NCBI GenBank assembly: GCA_947388675.1
Contig: CANDRW010000012.1
Coordinates: 1-50,203 of the forward strand
From: an uncultured Clostridium sp.
Lineage (GTDB): Bacteria > Bacillota > Clostridia > TANB77 > CAG-508
Length of the DNA: 50,203 nucleotides
Reading direction: 5' to 3'
Within the stretch, counting starts at the first letter, position 1. Each line of letters opens with the position of its first letter. Positions 8,394 through 18,200 of this stretch are shown piece by piece. A program made the translations under genes and the position numbers. The notes under the pieces were generated by a model, which worked only from the letters and a program-made list of their open reading frames with translations, made no database searches and was not told the origin of the DNA.

Positions 8394-8428
8394 TTAAAGT
8401 ACATGTTTTTAGCATGTACTTTTTAATT
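8394..8428 (+). terminator. Bidirectional terminator between convergent genes
   Basis: AAAGTACATG/CATGTACTTT with a 7-base loop is followed by TTTT. The stem overlaps the stop of the convergent Spo0E-like gene. Confidence 0.8.
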
Positions 8429-8561
8429 GTTCTCTCATCTTAATAACAACATATTTATCGAGTCTTTTACTTTGTGCTAATATCTTATCATAATCTGCAT
8501 TTTCTCTGATTAATTTTTCTAGTCGTGCTTTATTTTTGAATATTAATAAATCTATACTCAT
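8409..8561 (-). CDS. Spo0E-like regulatory protein (50 aa)
   Basis: The frame follows AAGGAGTG and an ATG at 8561. The product is 50 residues with the Spo0E-type pattern of two short helices and the signature SQ/KxLD region (ILAQSKRLDKYVVIKM). Spo0E-family proteins dephosphorylate Spo0A and delay sporulation. The family is tiny and divergent, so confidence is moderate. It diverges from the gene at 8713 across a promoter region with GTGTCGAA repeats. Confidence 0.6.
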   Translation of the reverse strand: MSIDLLIFKNKARLEKLIRENADYDKILAQSKRLDKYVVIKMREQLKSTC

Positions 8562-8583
8562 ACTAACCACACTCCTTTTTCTT

Positions 8584-8675
8584 TATTATATCATATTATG
8601 TAAAATTGTTGTGTCGAAGTGTGTCGAAAAAAAATATATAAAATGCTTGTATTTCTTCGTTTTTCTAAGTATAAT
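8584..8675. promoter_or_regulatory. Divergent promoters with two GTGTCGAA repeats
   Basis: Rightward: TTGTAT (8647-8652), a 17-base spacer and TATAAT (8670-8675). Leftward: a TATAAT on the complement at 8584-8589. Between them GTGTCGAA occurs twice at 10-base spacing (8611-8618 and 8621-8628), one helical turn apart. This suggests an operator, perhaps for the XRE protein at 8141. Confidence 0.6.
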
Positions 8676-8712
8676 ATTATTGGTAAGTAAAATTTTAGAA
8701 AGGAGGATTTGT

Positions 8713-9009
8713 ATGGAAGACATAAATGAAAATGAAATTCTTAAAACGCTACAAAAAAAATATCAAGATCAGATAAAAATCTGTGATTCAGCACTTGAAA
8801 GTAAAATCAAAGATTCTCAAATTTGTTGCATTGAAAATAATATATTATCTTCATTATCACGCAAAGAGGGATTTAACACTTTATATAATGAATCTTTACA
8901 AAAAGAAAACACTTTAGATGAAGAAATTAAAAATTTAAAAGATAAAAAATCTAAGCTTCAAACAATTCTTGATATGATAAACTTGAAAATTCAAAAACCT
9001 AATGCTTAG
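8713..9009 (+). CDS. Small coiled-coil protein
   Basis: AAAGGAGG lies 8 bases before the ATG at 8713, which decides this start over a longer frame with a hydrophobic N-terminal extension from 8536. The 98-residue product is almost entirely helical (EILKTLQKKYQDQIKICDSA near the start, LDEEIKNLKDKKSKLQTI near the end). It is probably a moron gene expressed from its own sigma-A promoter. No family is recognized. Confidence 0.7.
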   Translation: MEDINENEILKTLQKKYQDQIKICDSALESKIKDSQICCIENNILSSLSRKEGFNTLYNESLQKENTLDEEIKNLKDKKSKLQTILDMINLKIQKPNA

Positions 9010-9014
9010 ATATC

Positions 9015-9056
9015 AAAAACGGCTCAGATTAAGTTCTAAGCCGTTTTTATTTTGAG
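9015..9056. terminator. Bidirectional terminator between the moron genes and the late operon
   Basis: AAAAACGGCT and AAGCCGTTTTT form the stem around a 13-base loop. T-runs are present on both strands. It ends the late phage operon from one side and the 8713 gene from the other. Confidence 0.85.
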
Positions 9057-9069
9057 ATATGTAAATTTA

Positions 9070-9780
9070 TTATTTGACATAGTATTGCTTGTTATAGTAG
9101 CCTGCTATCCATCCAGATGGTATCTTAATCCATATATCGTTATTAATTTTTTTTATTTCTAAACAAGTTACTTCCGTATTAGCTTTCAAGCAGCCTTTAT
9201 TTGCTCCAGAGCTGTATGCACTAGCTTGTGCATTTTTAGTTAGTTGATTATATGCCTTTTGTCTGCAATTTGTCCCTGCTCCGTTTCTTACTTTTAAAAT
9301 CACTTGTGTTTTATATACTTTTCCTAGTTGGTATTTTACATTTGTATTGTTACTTATATTCGCACTAGGCAAATCAGCATTTATATACTTAGTTGGGTCT
9401 ATCATGTTATTATTCTTGTCTCTTACTTCAAAATGTAAGTGCGCACCAAATGCATACCCAGTATTGCCCATATAACCGATAGTTTGTCCTTTCTTTACCT
9501 TTTGTCCTACTTTGACTGCTACTGAATTATATCTCATGTGTGCATATAAGGTGTACATTCCATTATTATGTCTAATTAATACATAATTTCCATAGCTTCC
9601 ACCGCTTCTATCATTAGTGGCATAATTGTTTCTAGCTTGTACTACAGTACCTTCTGAATGTGCTACTATATAATCTAGTGTCGAGCCTGTCCCTACGATG
9701 TCTATTCCGTTGTGTGTGCCTTTTTTATAGCCCCACGTAACTAAATTACCTTTTGTTTTTAATACTCTACTATTAGCCAT
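9070..9780 (-). CDS. Phage endolysin: M23 metallopeptidase with SH3-like C-terminus
   Basis: The 236-residue enzyme would cleave peptidoglycan cross-bridges at lysis. The LytM/M23 fold spans about residues 15-130 with the zinc ligands in HNGIDIV and in HLHFEV and the YAHM segment. After a linker the C-terminal 80 residues (VYKTQVILKVRNGAGTNCR onward) read as an SH3b-type wall-binding domain. There is no signal peptide, so release depends on the holin upstream. It is the last gene of the late operon. Confidence 0.9.
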   Translation of the reverse strand: MANSRVLKTKGNLVTWGYKKGTHNGIDIVGTGSTLDYIVAHSEGTVVQARNNYATNDRSGGSYGNYVLIRHNNGMYTLYAHMRYNSVAVKVGQKVKKGQTIGYMGNTGYAFGAHLHFEVRDKNNNMIDPTKYINADLPSANISNNTNVKYQLGKVYKTQVILKVRNGAGTNCRQKAYNQLTKNAQASAYSSGANKGCLKANTEVTCLEIKKINNDIWIKIPSGWIAGYYNKQYYVK

Positions 9781-9874
9781 TTGCTTGTTCTTCCTCTTCT
9801 ATCTTAATTTCTTCAAAAACTTCCTCTCGAGTTTCGTCTATTACTTCTTGCATAACTTCTATGTTTTCTTCCAT
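9773..9874 (-). CDS. Small acidic protein before the endolysin
   Basis: A 33-residue frame starts at 9874 after GTGAGGAA. It overlaps the endolysin start (ATGGCTAA), which implies translational coupling. It is rich in Glu (EEVFEEIKIEEEEQ). The function is unknown. Confidence 0.55.
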   Translation of the reverse strand: MEENIEVMQEVIDETREEVFEEIKIEEEEQANG

Positions 9875-9892
9875 TTATTTTTCCTCACTTTC

Positions 9893-10255
9893 TTAATTGA
9901 ATGCATCAAATTCAAAATCTCCACCAATATAATTTGAATTTGTTTGTACGCTTATCATACCATCATTACTTACATTAACTCCTGTATTCATAAGTAATGA
10001 ACTACCGCAAATTGCTTGTTGAACAATAGAATAAGGTCTATATCCTATAGGAAGTTTAAATAAATGTTCCCATCCATTACTTTCTACTTTAATTCCTAAA
10101 TGTATATGAACTCTTGTTCCAGCTTTATAATAAAAACTATTTCCAAAACCTGGATAATTAGTTATATTAGGGTTATCGGATATAATTGGTATTATTATAT
10201 TTGCATCCAATTTATCTTTTTTTAAATTCTGAATTTCTTCATCTGGCATTCTCAT
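9893..10255 (-). CDS. Tail-fibre-tip-like or accessory lysis-region protein
   Basis: The 120-residue product contains FKLPIGYRPYSIV and a C-terminal run of short beta strands (GMISVQTNSNYIGGDFEFDAF), a pattern seen at the ends of phage tail-fibre proteins. The ATG overlaps the TGA of an upstream alternative frame (ATGA), a typical coupled junction. No enzymatic motif is visible. It lies between the microsatellite gene and the endolysin operon end. Confidence 0.55.
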   Translation of the reverse strand: MRMPDEEIQNLKKDKLDANIIIPIISDNPNITNYPGFGNSFYYKAGTRVHIHLGIKVESNGWEHLFKLPIGYRPYSIVQQAICGSSLLMNTGVNVSNDGMISVQTNSNYIGGDFEFDAFN

Positions 10256-10283
10256 ACTAAATCACGAGGAAGTATGCTAACTT

Positions 10284-10392
<109 letters not shown>

Positions 10393-10406
<14 letters not shown>

Positions 10407-10755
10407 TATTATTATCCTCCTTGTTATTTATTTTTTCTTTCCACTTTTCTGGAACAGGTAAACCTAATTTGTCACAGTTTTCAGCTAATGACACTAATTC
10501 CATGTAGCATACATAAATAACCATAAAGTACATTACTACGTCTATTCCAAATGCAAACTTAAATAAAAAACCAATTGCTATGTAACATAACTCTGCACAC
10601 TTTTTTCCTAGTCCATCTCTCATTGCTGAACTTGACACATCATTATTTTTCCAAGCATTATAATAGCCAGTAATTATATCTAATATCATTAAAAAAAGCG
10701 GAGCACCTATTGCCCACCAAATATTTGTAAAATTTAATTTTAATAATTCTTCCAT
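10393..10755 (-). CDS. Phage holin (toxin secretion/phage lysis holin family)
   Basis: The 120-residue membrane protein has hydrophobic segments at about residues 14-30 (WWAIGAPLFLMILDIITGY), 55-70 and 73-90 and a charged C-terminus (EKWKEKINNKEDNNNE). The GYYNAWKNNDVSSSAMRDGL region is a hallmark of this holin family. It would permeabilize the membrane to release the endolysin. It precedes the endolysin in the late operon. Confidence 0.88.
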
Positions 10756-10779
10756 GCTTTTATTTCCTCTCTTTCTTTT

Positions 10780-11639
10780 TTAAAGTGGAAAACTGACGTT
10801 AAATGCCCAATTTGACGTTGTTTTTCCGTGTTGGTAAATATAAAGATATATTTCCGTCTGTTCCCACTCTAGCTGATTGATTATTCATTTCTCCACCCAT
10901 TGTGCACCATGTAAAATAAAAGAATTTGTCTGGTCTGAACTCCACTGGTAAAGTTCCAATATTGGTATACGAACCATCTCCTATCTCAGTATTCCCATTT
11001 CCATTTCCATAAATAAAAACTATCCCATTCTTCACTTTGTATTGTATATTAGCATTTAATTCAACCCATTCGGTTTCAGTATTTTCTAAACATTTTCTAA
11101 ATTCTTCATATACATTATTAGCATTCAAGATAAAGATTTTATCTTTGACATAATCTTCATATTTTGTTACACTGCTGTTATGTTCTATCTGTATATCCTC
11201 TACGCTAGCACTATTTTGTCCCAATCCACATCGAAAACTCATATACAAATATTTTTTATTTGATATATTTTTAATAATTAAATTGCTTGTTAAGTCTACA
11301 CCACTATTGTTCGTTTTATCTACAATAGTATCACTAGTGCTTAAATTTTCATCTGATAATAAATATTTAAACTCTGCATTAGCAGTTAAATTCTTAAATG
11401 ATATCGCTAGCTGTTCATTGCTTTGCAACTGCATTTTGAACACAAATGTAGCAAGTCCCATTCTTGATGTTGATGTATATTTATTTCTGACAACTGTGCC
11501 GTTTTCATTGCTATTATTTGTTCTGTAAAAGCCACTGAATTGGTTTTTACTTCTCTGGAACCATATCTTTCTTCTATTTACTCCGTGCGGGTTCTGTTAC
11601 ACTTACTATAATATCTTCCCTATCAGGCATCTTGCTCAT
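10780..11639 (-). CDS. Tail fibre / baseplate protein, two CGG +1 sites
   Basis: The ATG at 11639 opens MSKMPDREDIIVSVTEP, which would stop after 21 codons. At an in-phase CGG-A (C at 11585) skipping the C gives GVNRRKIWFQRSKN and the frame runs through a fibre-like protein (YIYMSF-like strands, TLPVEFRPDKFFYF). At a second in-phase CGG-A (C at 10828) the zero frame would end at 10799. Skipping the C gives GKTTSNWAFNVSFPL and a stop at 10780, a classic tail-fibre end. The length minus two is divisible by three (285 residues). The start overlaps the stop of the upstream gene. Confidence 0.8.
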
Positions 11640-12622
11640 TGCTATATTCCCCCTTTACATAGAACGTTAAGATACTTCCGTGCCTTTATTTTCGCATCTG
11701 TAGCTAATCTTATTTTGTTACTAAGTTCGTTAGCTTGTCCTACTTCGTAGTATTGTCCTTGGCTGTCATTGTCAACTGCTTTTAGTAACATGTATTCGTT
11801 GTATTGAATTGCTAACAGGCTACCATTTCCGTACTCGATACCAAAACGGCAATGTCACTTCTGCTCCGCAACTCTGTGTCTGTTTCTATTACCATTGTAT
11901 ATATATTTATATTGCTAGATCCATTTTTCTGTCGTTCTTCTTCAGCTAATATCCTAGCTGCTTCCGATTCTTCTCTTGCTTGCTCAGCAGTATTTCTTGC
12001 ATTTTCAGCTGTGGCTCTTACTGTTTCTGCTTCTACTCTGCTAGTTTCAGAAACATTTCTAGCTGTTTCTGATGCTATTCTCTCATTTTCTGCTGTACTT
12101 CTATTTGTTTCTGCATTTTCTCGACTATTTTCGTTTGTAGCACGTTCCGCTTCCGCATCTTCTCTAGCTTCTTCTGCGTTTTGTCGTGCTACTTCATTAG
12201 CAATTCTTTTTTCTTCTTCAGCTGAAGCATTTTCTAATATTTCAATATAATTGGGTACATCGTCACTTGTTATATTTTCTTTTGAACTTTTTTCAATAAT
12301 CACTGGAACATAAAAAGAAGATACTATTTCAGTACCTTTTTTGAGTTCAACTTCTATATTAGCATTTCCTGGTATTCTTAAACAATTTTCAAGTAATACA
12401 GCATTTACAATATTATCTTTCTTGGTTATTTGTGATGACTGCATTACTATTGTTCCGATTTGGTTTTGTGAATATTATATAAACTGATAAATTTGTCAAG
12501 TCTACATTTAACGAATCATCTAATATAATCATCTCTAGTTCTGTTGTATCAAATTGTTTTAATCTTAATGGATTGAACTGCTGTAATTTTAAATCAACAG
12601 TGATTTTTTCTTTCCTTTTCAA
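11623..12622 (-). CDS. Baseplate upper protein (BppU N-terminal-domain type), four CGG +1 sites
   Basis: Zero-frame reading breaks this gene into pieces. Skipping C at four in-phase CGG-A codons (12457, 11868, 11831, 11680) gives one 331-residue protein. It has an N-terminal receptor-binding-protein-attachment domain (VDLKLQQFNPLRLK, then FTKPNGTIVMQSSQ) and an Ala/Glu-rich coiled coil at about residues 120-200 with repeated ARxxAE heptads. The C-terminal beta domain contains LGAEVTLPFWYRVGNGSLL and ends YVKGEYSNEQDA. The restored stop overlaps the next gene's ATG. All four sites are exactly in phase. Confidence 0.85.
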
Positions 12623-12639
12623 TTCTTTTCACTTCCTTC

Positions 12640-14700
12640 CTAACTCATATATCCTGTTACTTGCAAATATGCAAATCCTGTTCCTGTATCGCTATACATT
12701 CTATCAGAAGAACCTTCTACTATTGCATTTCTTGTCTTTATAATAAACTCTGTATTGCCTTTATCTATATAGTTCTTTATATCAGTACCAATTTTAACTT
12801 CTTGTTTATGCTCAATATCACTTGGAACTGACGGTGTATATCCATTTGCTCCGAAACAATTCGTAGACAATAGCCCAGCTTGGTCGAATATATCAATTAA
12901 ACTACTTTGGATATATGCTGTTCTTGGATAATCCTTTTTTGTTACTTTGAATACATCTATATTTCTTGAATATCCCCATATATTCTCTGGGCTAGTGTAT
13001 GGATTTTTCACCCATTGTACTGGTATATGTGTTAATATTACTTTTGCTTCAGTTATTACAAAATTTTCTGGAATATAAGCATTGATTCTGTAATATCCAA
13101 AATCTGCATCGTTCAATAATACATATCCTAAGAAGTCATTGAAATTTGATTTTGCTGCAAAAATAAATGTGGAAAGCACACCATTTCCACCAATAAGTTT
13201 TGCACCATTAGACAGAATAATTCCTCTATTGTCCATTCTAATTACTTCTTCTGCTAACTCATTTAACAAAGAAAATACACCAGAATAATTATTATTTCCT
13301 CCAAGAGTAAGACTTCCACCATGTATTCTATCAGCTGATAGAACCCCAGTTTTTATCATACTTGCAACCAAACTTCCATCCATAGTAGCTGCAATTTCGT
13401 ATGGACCATTAATTCCATTCTTTGAATATCCCCAACCATTAATATTGAATCTCCAAACCTTTTGACAAGTATTAGGGTTATCAGTATCCATTATAAAAAG
13501 TTCACTTCTAGTTTTATGGATATTTCCACCCATTGCATTAATCAATTGTTCTGTTGCACTACTTTGTGCTTGCTCTAAAATAGTAGTAGAAATATCTTTT
13601 GTTTCCTCTTTTACAGTATTTTGAATATTTTTGTCTGTATTGGTAATATAGTTTTCTTTGAACTCTCCTAGTTCTAATTTCGTAAATCTGTTTCCATTAT
13701 GTGTTGTTTTGATTACTCTTATTTTTACGTTTATTTTATCTATTTTAACAGTGACTGTATCTCCTAATTTCAATTCTTGTAAGAAAGAATATTTTGAATA
13801 TGCAGTTGTCTTTCTCAAGTCAACAAAGTCTACTTTTAAATTGACTGTAGGCTTATCTATATTTTCATCTTGATACTTTAACTCACATAATTTTCTTAGT
13901 TCTTCATAAGCTTCTTCTATTGTTTCAAAGCCTTCTTCATCTTCTGCATTTTCTTTTACTTTCACATCTGAAAACTCTACTAGTTTAATTTTTGGAAAAG
14001 GATATTGGTCAATAATAGGACTATCAACATATTTTTCTGGTAAGAGTAAACCATTGTACCCCATTGGCATAATCCTGGTAATAACATCCGAATTATCAAT
14101 AGTGTAATCTAGTCCTGTTATATTTTTTCCATATTTTAGAATATATCCTGTGTCCTCTCCTCTTTGACGTAGCATTTTAATTTGAAAGTTGTTTCTTTCT
14201 AATTCTCCACCCCAAACATTTACAAAGCTATTATCAATATCACCAATTATTGCATTAAGTGGATTCTTTCTCACATATCTTGCACTTCCAGTTTTAGTTA
14301 TATTTGAATTTCCTGCAAAATTGTGTTGATATTGAGTATGGGATAAAATCCAATCTAATGCATCTCCTCCAGTTAAGTTTTGTGGAAATGTATCTTCTAA
14401 TAAGTTATCTAGTAGGTCATATGTAATATGCTCTGCATATACTTTTACTGAACTTAGCCCTCTGCTCGTATTTTTAATTCTAAAAAGCTGTTTTTCGTCT
14501 GTTCCAACATCTACCTTGATTATATTTTCATTTTCAATAAAATCAATATATTTACATTGCAATGGATATTCAAAACTTGTTGTTAATTCTCCATTTAGTT
14601 CTTCTGCTGTTTGTACATTAAATGCATCACGCAAAATTCCAATTCCATTGTTCAGAAAATCAGCTGGCTTGTTACAAATTTTGTCATATAAAATTATCAT
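12640..14700 (-). CDS. Prophage tail protein / tail-associated endopeptidase region
   Basis: The 686-residue protein is the baseplate hub of a siphovirus tail. Residues 1-350 match the phage minor structural protein N-terminal region (ITYDLLDNLLEDTFPQNLT, LKLGDTVTVKIDKINVKIR). A linker and a C-terminal part with collagen-free beta sequence (GGSLTLGGNNNYSGVFSLL) follow. It sits between Dit and BppU, the canonical order. Its frame is intact with no in-phase CGG. Confidence 0.85.
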   Translation of the reverse strand: MIILYDKICNKPADFLNNGIGILRDAFNVQTAEELNGELTTSFEYPLQCKYIDFIENENIIKVDVGTDEKQLFRIKNTSRGLSSVKVYAEHITYDLLDNLLEDTFPQNLTGGDALDWILSHTQYQHNFAGNSNITKTGSARYVRKNPLNAIIGDIDNSFVNVWGGELERNNFQIKMLRQRGEDTGYILKYGKNITGLDYTIDNSDVITRIMPMGYNGLLLPEKYVDSPIIDQYPFPKIKLVEFSDVKVKENAEDEEGFETIEEAYEELRKLCELKYQDENIDKPTVNLKVDFVDLRKTTAYSKYSFLQELKLGDTVTVKIDKINVKIRVIKTTHNGNRFTKLELGEFKENYITNTDKNIQNTVKEETKDISTTILEQAQSSATEQLINAMGGNIHKTRSELFIMDTDNPNTCQKVWRFNINGWGYSKNGINGPYEIAATMDGSLVASMIKTGVLSADRIHGGSLTLGGNNNYSGVFSLLNELAEEVIRMDNRGIILSNGAKLIGGNGVLSTFIFAAKSNFNDFLGYVLLNDADFGYYRINAYIPENFVITEAKVILTHIPVQWVKNPYTSPENIWGYSRNIDVFKVTKKDYPRTAYIQSSLIDIFDQAGLLSTNCFGANGYTPSVPSDIEHKQEVKIGTDIKNYIDKGNTEFIIKTRNAIVEGSSDRMYSDTGTGFAYLQVTGYMS

Positions 14701-15398
14701 AGAAATACCTCTCTATACTTTAGTTTTACACTAGATACATCTCCTAGCCAATCAATTAAATTCTTTCCTGGCTCTAAATATAAAAAATCTTCTGAATATA
14801 TTTTGTCGTTGCAATTTATATTTCCCTTAAATGCTTCCTCCAGTTCGCAGTCTAACTCGATATAGTCCTCTATGTTTTTAAGAATCATAGTTTTGTCATT
14901 AATACTAAGTGAAATATCCCCATTACCAATAACTTTTATATATGGCTTAATATAATATGTAGAATCTAAAATAGTTATTTCTGTACTAGATAGTAGTTTC
15001 TGTTCCTTTTCACATACAGAATAAGCAAAAGGTTGTACTTGAAATTCAATTGAAAATTCATTGCACACTTGATATACCTGTTCTAAGTCAATTTTACTTT
15101 TAATAAGCACATTATAAAATTTGTCTGTTTCTCGGCTTAGAATTAATTTTCCTTCACCTTTCAGCCATTCAAATATATTTCTTGTATTTGCATTATCAAT
15201 TAAAGTACATTCTATCTGATAAGTAAAAGGTTCGTATGTGTCGTATTTTTCGTTTTCTTTTATATAAAGGCTTCCGCTTCTTCCTGGTACTACTATTTCT
15301 TCTACTTTCATTTCTGGTCGTGTAATAGCAGGCATCTTGTTTACAATGATGCCCATATCTTTGCTATTCTTACCATTAAAAATAAAAAAGGGTATCAT
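14697..15398 (-). CDS. Distal tail protein (Dit, phage tail family)
   Basis: Start at 15398 (MIPFFIFNGKNSKDMGII) is chosen for GGGAG just upstream; the longer frame overlaps the tape measure. The 233-residue product has the Dit N-terminus (VVPGRSGSLYIKENEK, FTYQIECTLI) and forms the hub between tail tube and baseplate. It overlaps the next gene by 4 bases. Confidence 0.85.
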   Translation of the reverse strand: MIPFFIFNGKNSKDMGIIVNKMPAITRPEMKVEEIVVPGRSGSLYIKENEKYDTYEPFTYQIECTLIDNANTRNIFEWLKGEGKLILSRETDKFYNVLIKSKIDLEQVYQVCNEFSIEFQVQPFAYSVCEKEQKLLSSTEITILDSTYYIKPYIKVIGNGDISLSINDKTMILKNIEDYIELDCELEEAFKGNINCNDKIYSEDFLYLEPGKNLIDWLGDVSSVKLKYREVFL

Positions 15399-15399
15399 T

Positions 15400-17545
15400 T
15401 TATTTTTCTCCCTTCCTTCTGTTCTTTTTCTTATAAACAAACGCTAGTTGCTCTCCAAAAGCTTCTACGTCACTATCAGTTTCATTATAAAACTTATCAA
15501 TATTGACAATTAAATCACCTTCATAGATTATTGTTTGTCTTTCCTCATCTTCCTTCTTATCTTCTTTCGACTTATCTTGTCTATACTCTTTGTTTTCTTC
15601 CTTGGTTAAGACTGCTTCACCTTTATGTAGCAGTGCTGGGAAGTCATCTTCTGGAACATAGTCCATACCAACTTTCAATTTTGGAATCTGTGGAATGTTA
15701 ATTCCAAATCCCCCAATTCCTGGTACCCAGTCTGGTATTTTAATTTTGTTTAATCCTCCAATAAAGCCATTAATAATACCTATAATAAAATTAATTGGTG
15801 TTTTGAAAATATTTCCTAGTCCTTTAGCGATATTAGAAAATATATTTTTAACATTTTCCCACGCTCCGCTTCCAATTTCCTGTAAATACATTTTTCACAA
15901 AATCTATAATATTTGAGAATACATTTTTTATTGATTGTATTGCTTTTTTTACCCCTTCAAAAGCGGAAGAAAAAACTCCAGATAATATTGATGCAACTAA
16001 TTGGAAAGCCTGCTGCAATGGTTTTAGAGCAACATTGATTAATGTTGTTATTAATTGTGTTAAAGGAGGTAAAACCATATTTATAATCTGTAGTAGTGGT
16101 TGTAATATCGTCATTAATAGATCAATTAATGGTTGTAAGAAGTCTAATACAGGCTGCAATAAAGCTAATATTGGCTGTAATAGTTGTATTATTATTGGCA
16201 AAACTGCTTCTATAATTTGCATAAGAGGTGGTAATAATGTATTTAGCAACTGCACCAGTATTGGTAAAATTGTTTCTAGCAATTGTGAAACAAACGGTAT
16301 TATTTGTTGTAACAAATTCATTAATATAGGCATAATTGCTTGCACTAAATCCATCATTGGAGGTAAAAGTTGCGAGAATAAATTTGTTATAACAGGAGCA
16401 AGTTGCTCTATAATTCCTTGTATCATTGGCATATTATCTGAAATTATTTGAATAACTTGTTTCAAAATTGGCATTAATGCATTTCCCAATGGTAGCACTA
16501 ACATTTCAACATTTCTTTTTAGTCCTTCAAACATATCGGATAAATTATCATATTTTACTTCTTTTATTTGGTTCATTGTATCTAAAGTTTCATCAAAAGC
16601 TTCTCCATATTCTGTCATAGCAAATATAGCATCTTTTCCCAAATCTTCCCACATTGTTCCAAATATTGCTACTCCAGCTGTGTTTTGCTCAATTGGATCC
16701 TTAATATTTTTTAATCCCTCGACTACTTCCCCAAATGCCCACGATGCTCTTTCTCCACCTTCTCCAAATGCTTTTGTAATATCGTCTGCGTTTAATTTCA
16801 TCGCTTTTAGAGAATCTGCTGCCGAACCATCTTTCATTCTAATGCCCATTTCTTTAATGGCATCGCCTATTTTATCTATTGAAAATGCTCCACTCTCTGC
16901 ACCTTGCTTGAATGTATTGAACATATCTGTTGCATTTAGACCATTTTGCTTAAAATGTACAGAATATTCATTGATAGAATCTAACAAATCTCCATTCTTA
17001 TCTAATCCTTGTTGTGCTCCTTGTGCAATTAAATTGTAAGCTTCTTTGGAAGATATTCCAAATTGGTCCATTAGCATTTTAGCTGCTCTTACACTCTCGT
17101 TTACTTCAAATCCAAAAGTATCCCTTAATGCCAATGCATCTTCAGTTACATTCTGAAGTTCTATATCTTCAATTTCTCCTAGCTGTGTCTTAACTTGAGC
17201 CATACTATCAGCAATGTCTTGAAAATCTTCTCCATAGTTGTTTTTATAAATATTTTTTAGCACTTCTTCATATTGTGATGTAGCTTCTTTTGCGGATCCT
17301 GTACTTACTATATAGCTATCAACTGCTTTGTTTACTTGTTGTGATGTATTGACTGCCATTCCACCAATAGCTACTGCTGCGGTTCCTACTGCTGCTCCAA
17401 TACCAATAGCCCATTTTCCAGCTTTCTTAGCAACTTCCCCCAACTTATTTCCCAGACCTTCGCTGCTTTTGCCTGTTTTTTCAATCTTTTCATCAGCTTC
17501 ATTGGTATCAACAAAAATGCTTCCAAACAGTTTAAATATTTCCAT
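15400..17545 (-). CDS. Tape measure protein, one CGG +1 site
   Basis: The protein sets tail length and guides DNA ejection. It starts MEIFKLFGSIFVDTNEADEK. A TIGR01760-like domain (NNYGEDFQDIADSMAQVK) follows, then a strongly hydrophobic region of repeated LLQPI/LLPPL units around residues 350-500. The zero frame stops shortly after an in-phase CGG-A (C at 15868) with KRSVGKC. Skipping the C gives NWKGAWENVKNIFSNI, a standard tape-measure motif, and the frame runs to KNRRKGEK. The length minus one is divisible by three (714 residues). The ribosome could alternatively re-initiate, but the motif crosses the junction. Confidence 0.85.
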
Positions 17546-18199
17546 CTTTTACACCTGCCTTTTGCTGACTTTCCTCATATGCTTTTACAATTTCCATGCC
17601 ATGTTTTACAATTTGCTCATTGCTCAAATTATTTTGATGTTTATTTACTTTTGCTTGTTGATAAAGCTTGTCTTTATAGTCTTTAAACGAAACATATTGT
17701 GGTATGATACCTGCCTCCATAAGAGGATATATTGTAAGCCATCTCTCATAAATTTCTTTTTCGTATGCAAAATTCAAAAAATCCCCTAGTTTACCTAAGG
17801 GATAATCTTTTATATTGCTTATGCCAAAATATTTGTTTAAAAGGTATATTACTTCTTCTGTTTTGGCATAAGCTTTTGTTTTAAAAAACTTGTAAAATCT
17901 TTGTCTTTCATAATCTCTTTTACAAATTCAATTATATCTATTTTCTTAGCTTCTTCTCTTTCTATGTCCTTATAATTTGCAATGAATTCTATTAATTCAT
18001 CTTTTACTAAATGTAATTTACTGGTTAATTTAAGAATAACTTTTATACCTATTTGCGTTTGTAATTTTTCAATGCTTCCTTCACTCTTTCCTTTTGTATT
18101 TTTTCCCATTTCTACTAAATCGTTAATGAAGTCATCTGTTATTTCCATTTTATTAATAATAGAACTAATTAAGCATATTGAATCAATCGTTAATTTCAT
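17532..18199 (-). CDS. Tail assembly chaperone G-T fusion (programmed -1 frameshift)
   Basis: The upstream frame (17849-18199, 116 residues) is the G-type chaperone. Near its end T TTA AAA provides a canonical -1 slippery heptamer. After a -1 shift the frame continues KTKAYAKTEEVIYLLNKYFG and on to QQKAGVKDGNI at 17532, the T-type extension. Chaperone genes before the tape measure use this arrangement in most siphoviruses. The T part has no ribosome site of its own. Confidence 0.85.
17849..18199 (-). CDS. Tail assembly chaperone, short form (gpG-like)
   Basis: This is the unshifted product, 116 residues, helical, ending LKQKLMPKQKK. It lies directly after the major tail protein with one base between them. 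It would bind the tape measure and recruit tail tube subunits. Confidence 0.8.
   Translation of the reverse strand: MKLTIDSICLISSIINKMEITDDFINDLVEMGKNTKGKSEGSIEKLQTQIGIKVILKLTSKLHLVKDELIEFIANYKDIEREEAKKIDIIEFVKEIMKDKDFTSFLKQKLMPKQKK
17879..17885 (-). promoter_or_regulatory. -1 slippery heptamer TTTAAAA
   Basis: Read on the minus strand in zero frame as T TTA AAA, eleven codons before the stop of the short chaperone. It fits the X XXY YYZ rule exactly. Confidence 0.85.
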
Positions 18200-18200
18200 T

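Noticed and set aside
8536..8712. Hydrophobic N-terminal extension of the 8713 gene
   Set aside because: It covers a divergent promoter and the start of the Spo0E-like gene; AAGGAGG supports the ATG at 8713.
11852..12250. Plus-strand Ser/Ala-rich frame
   Set aside because: It is the antisense shadow of the coiled coil in BppU.
16035..16451. Plus-strand Ile/Cys-rich frame
   Set aside because: It is the antisense shadow of the hydrophobic repeats in the tape measure.
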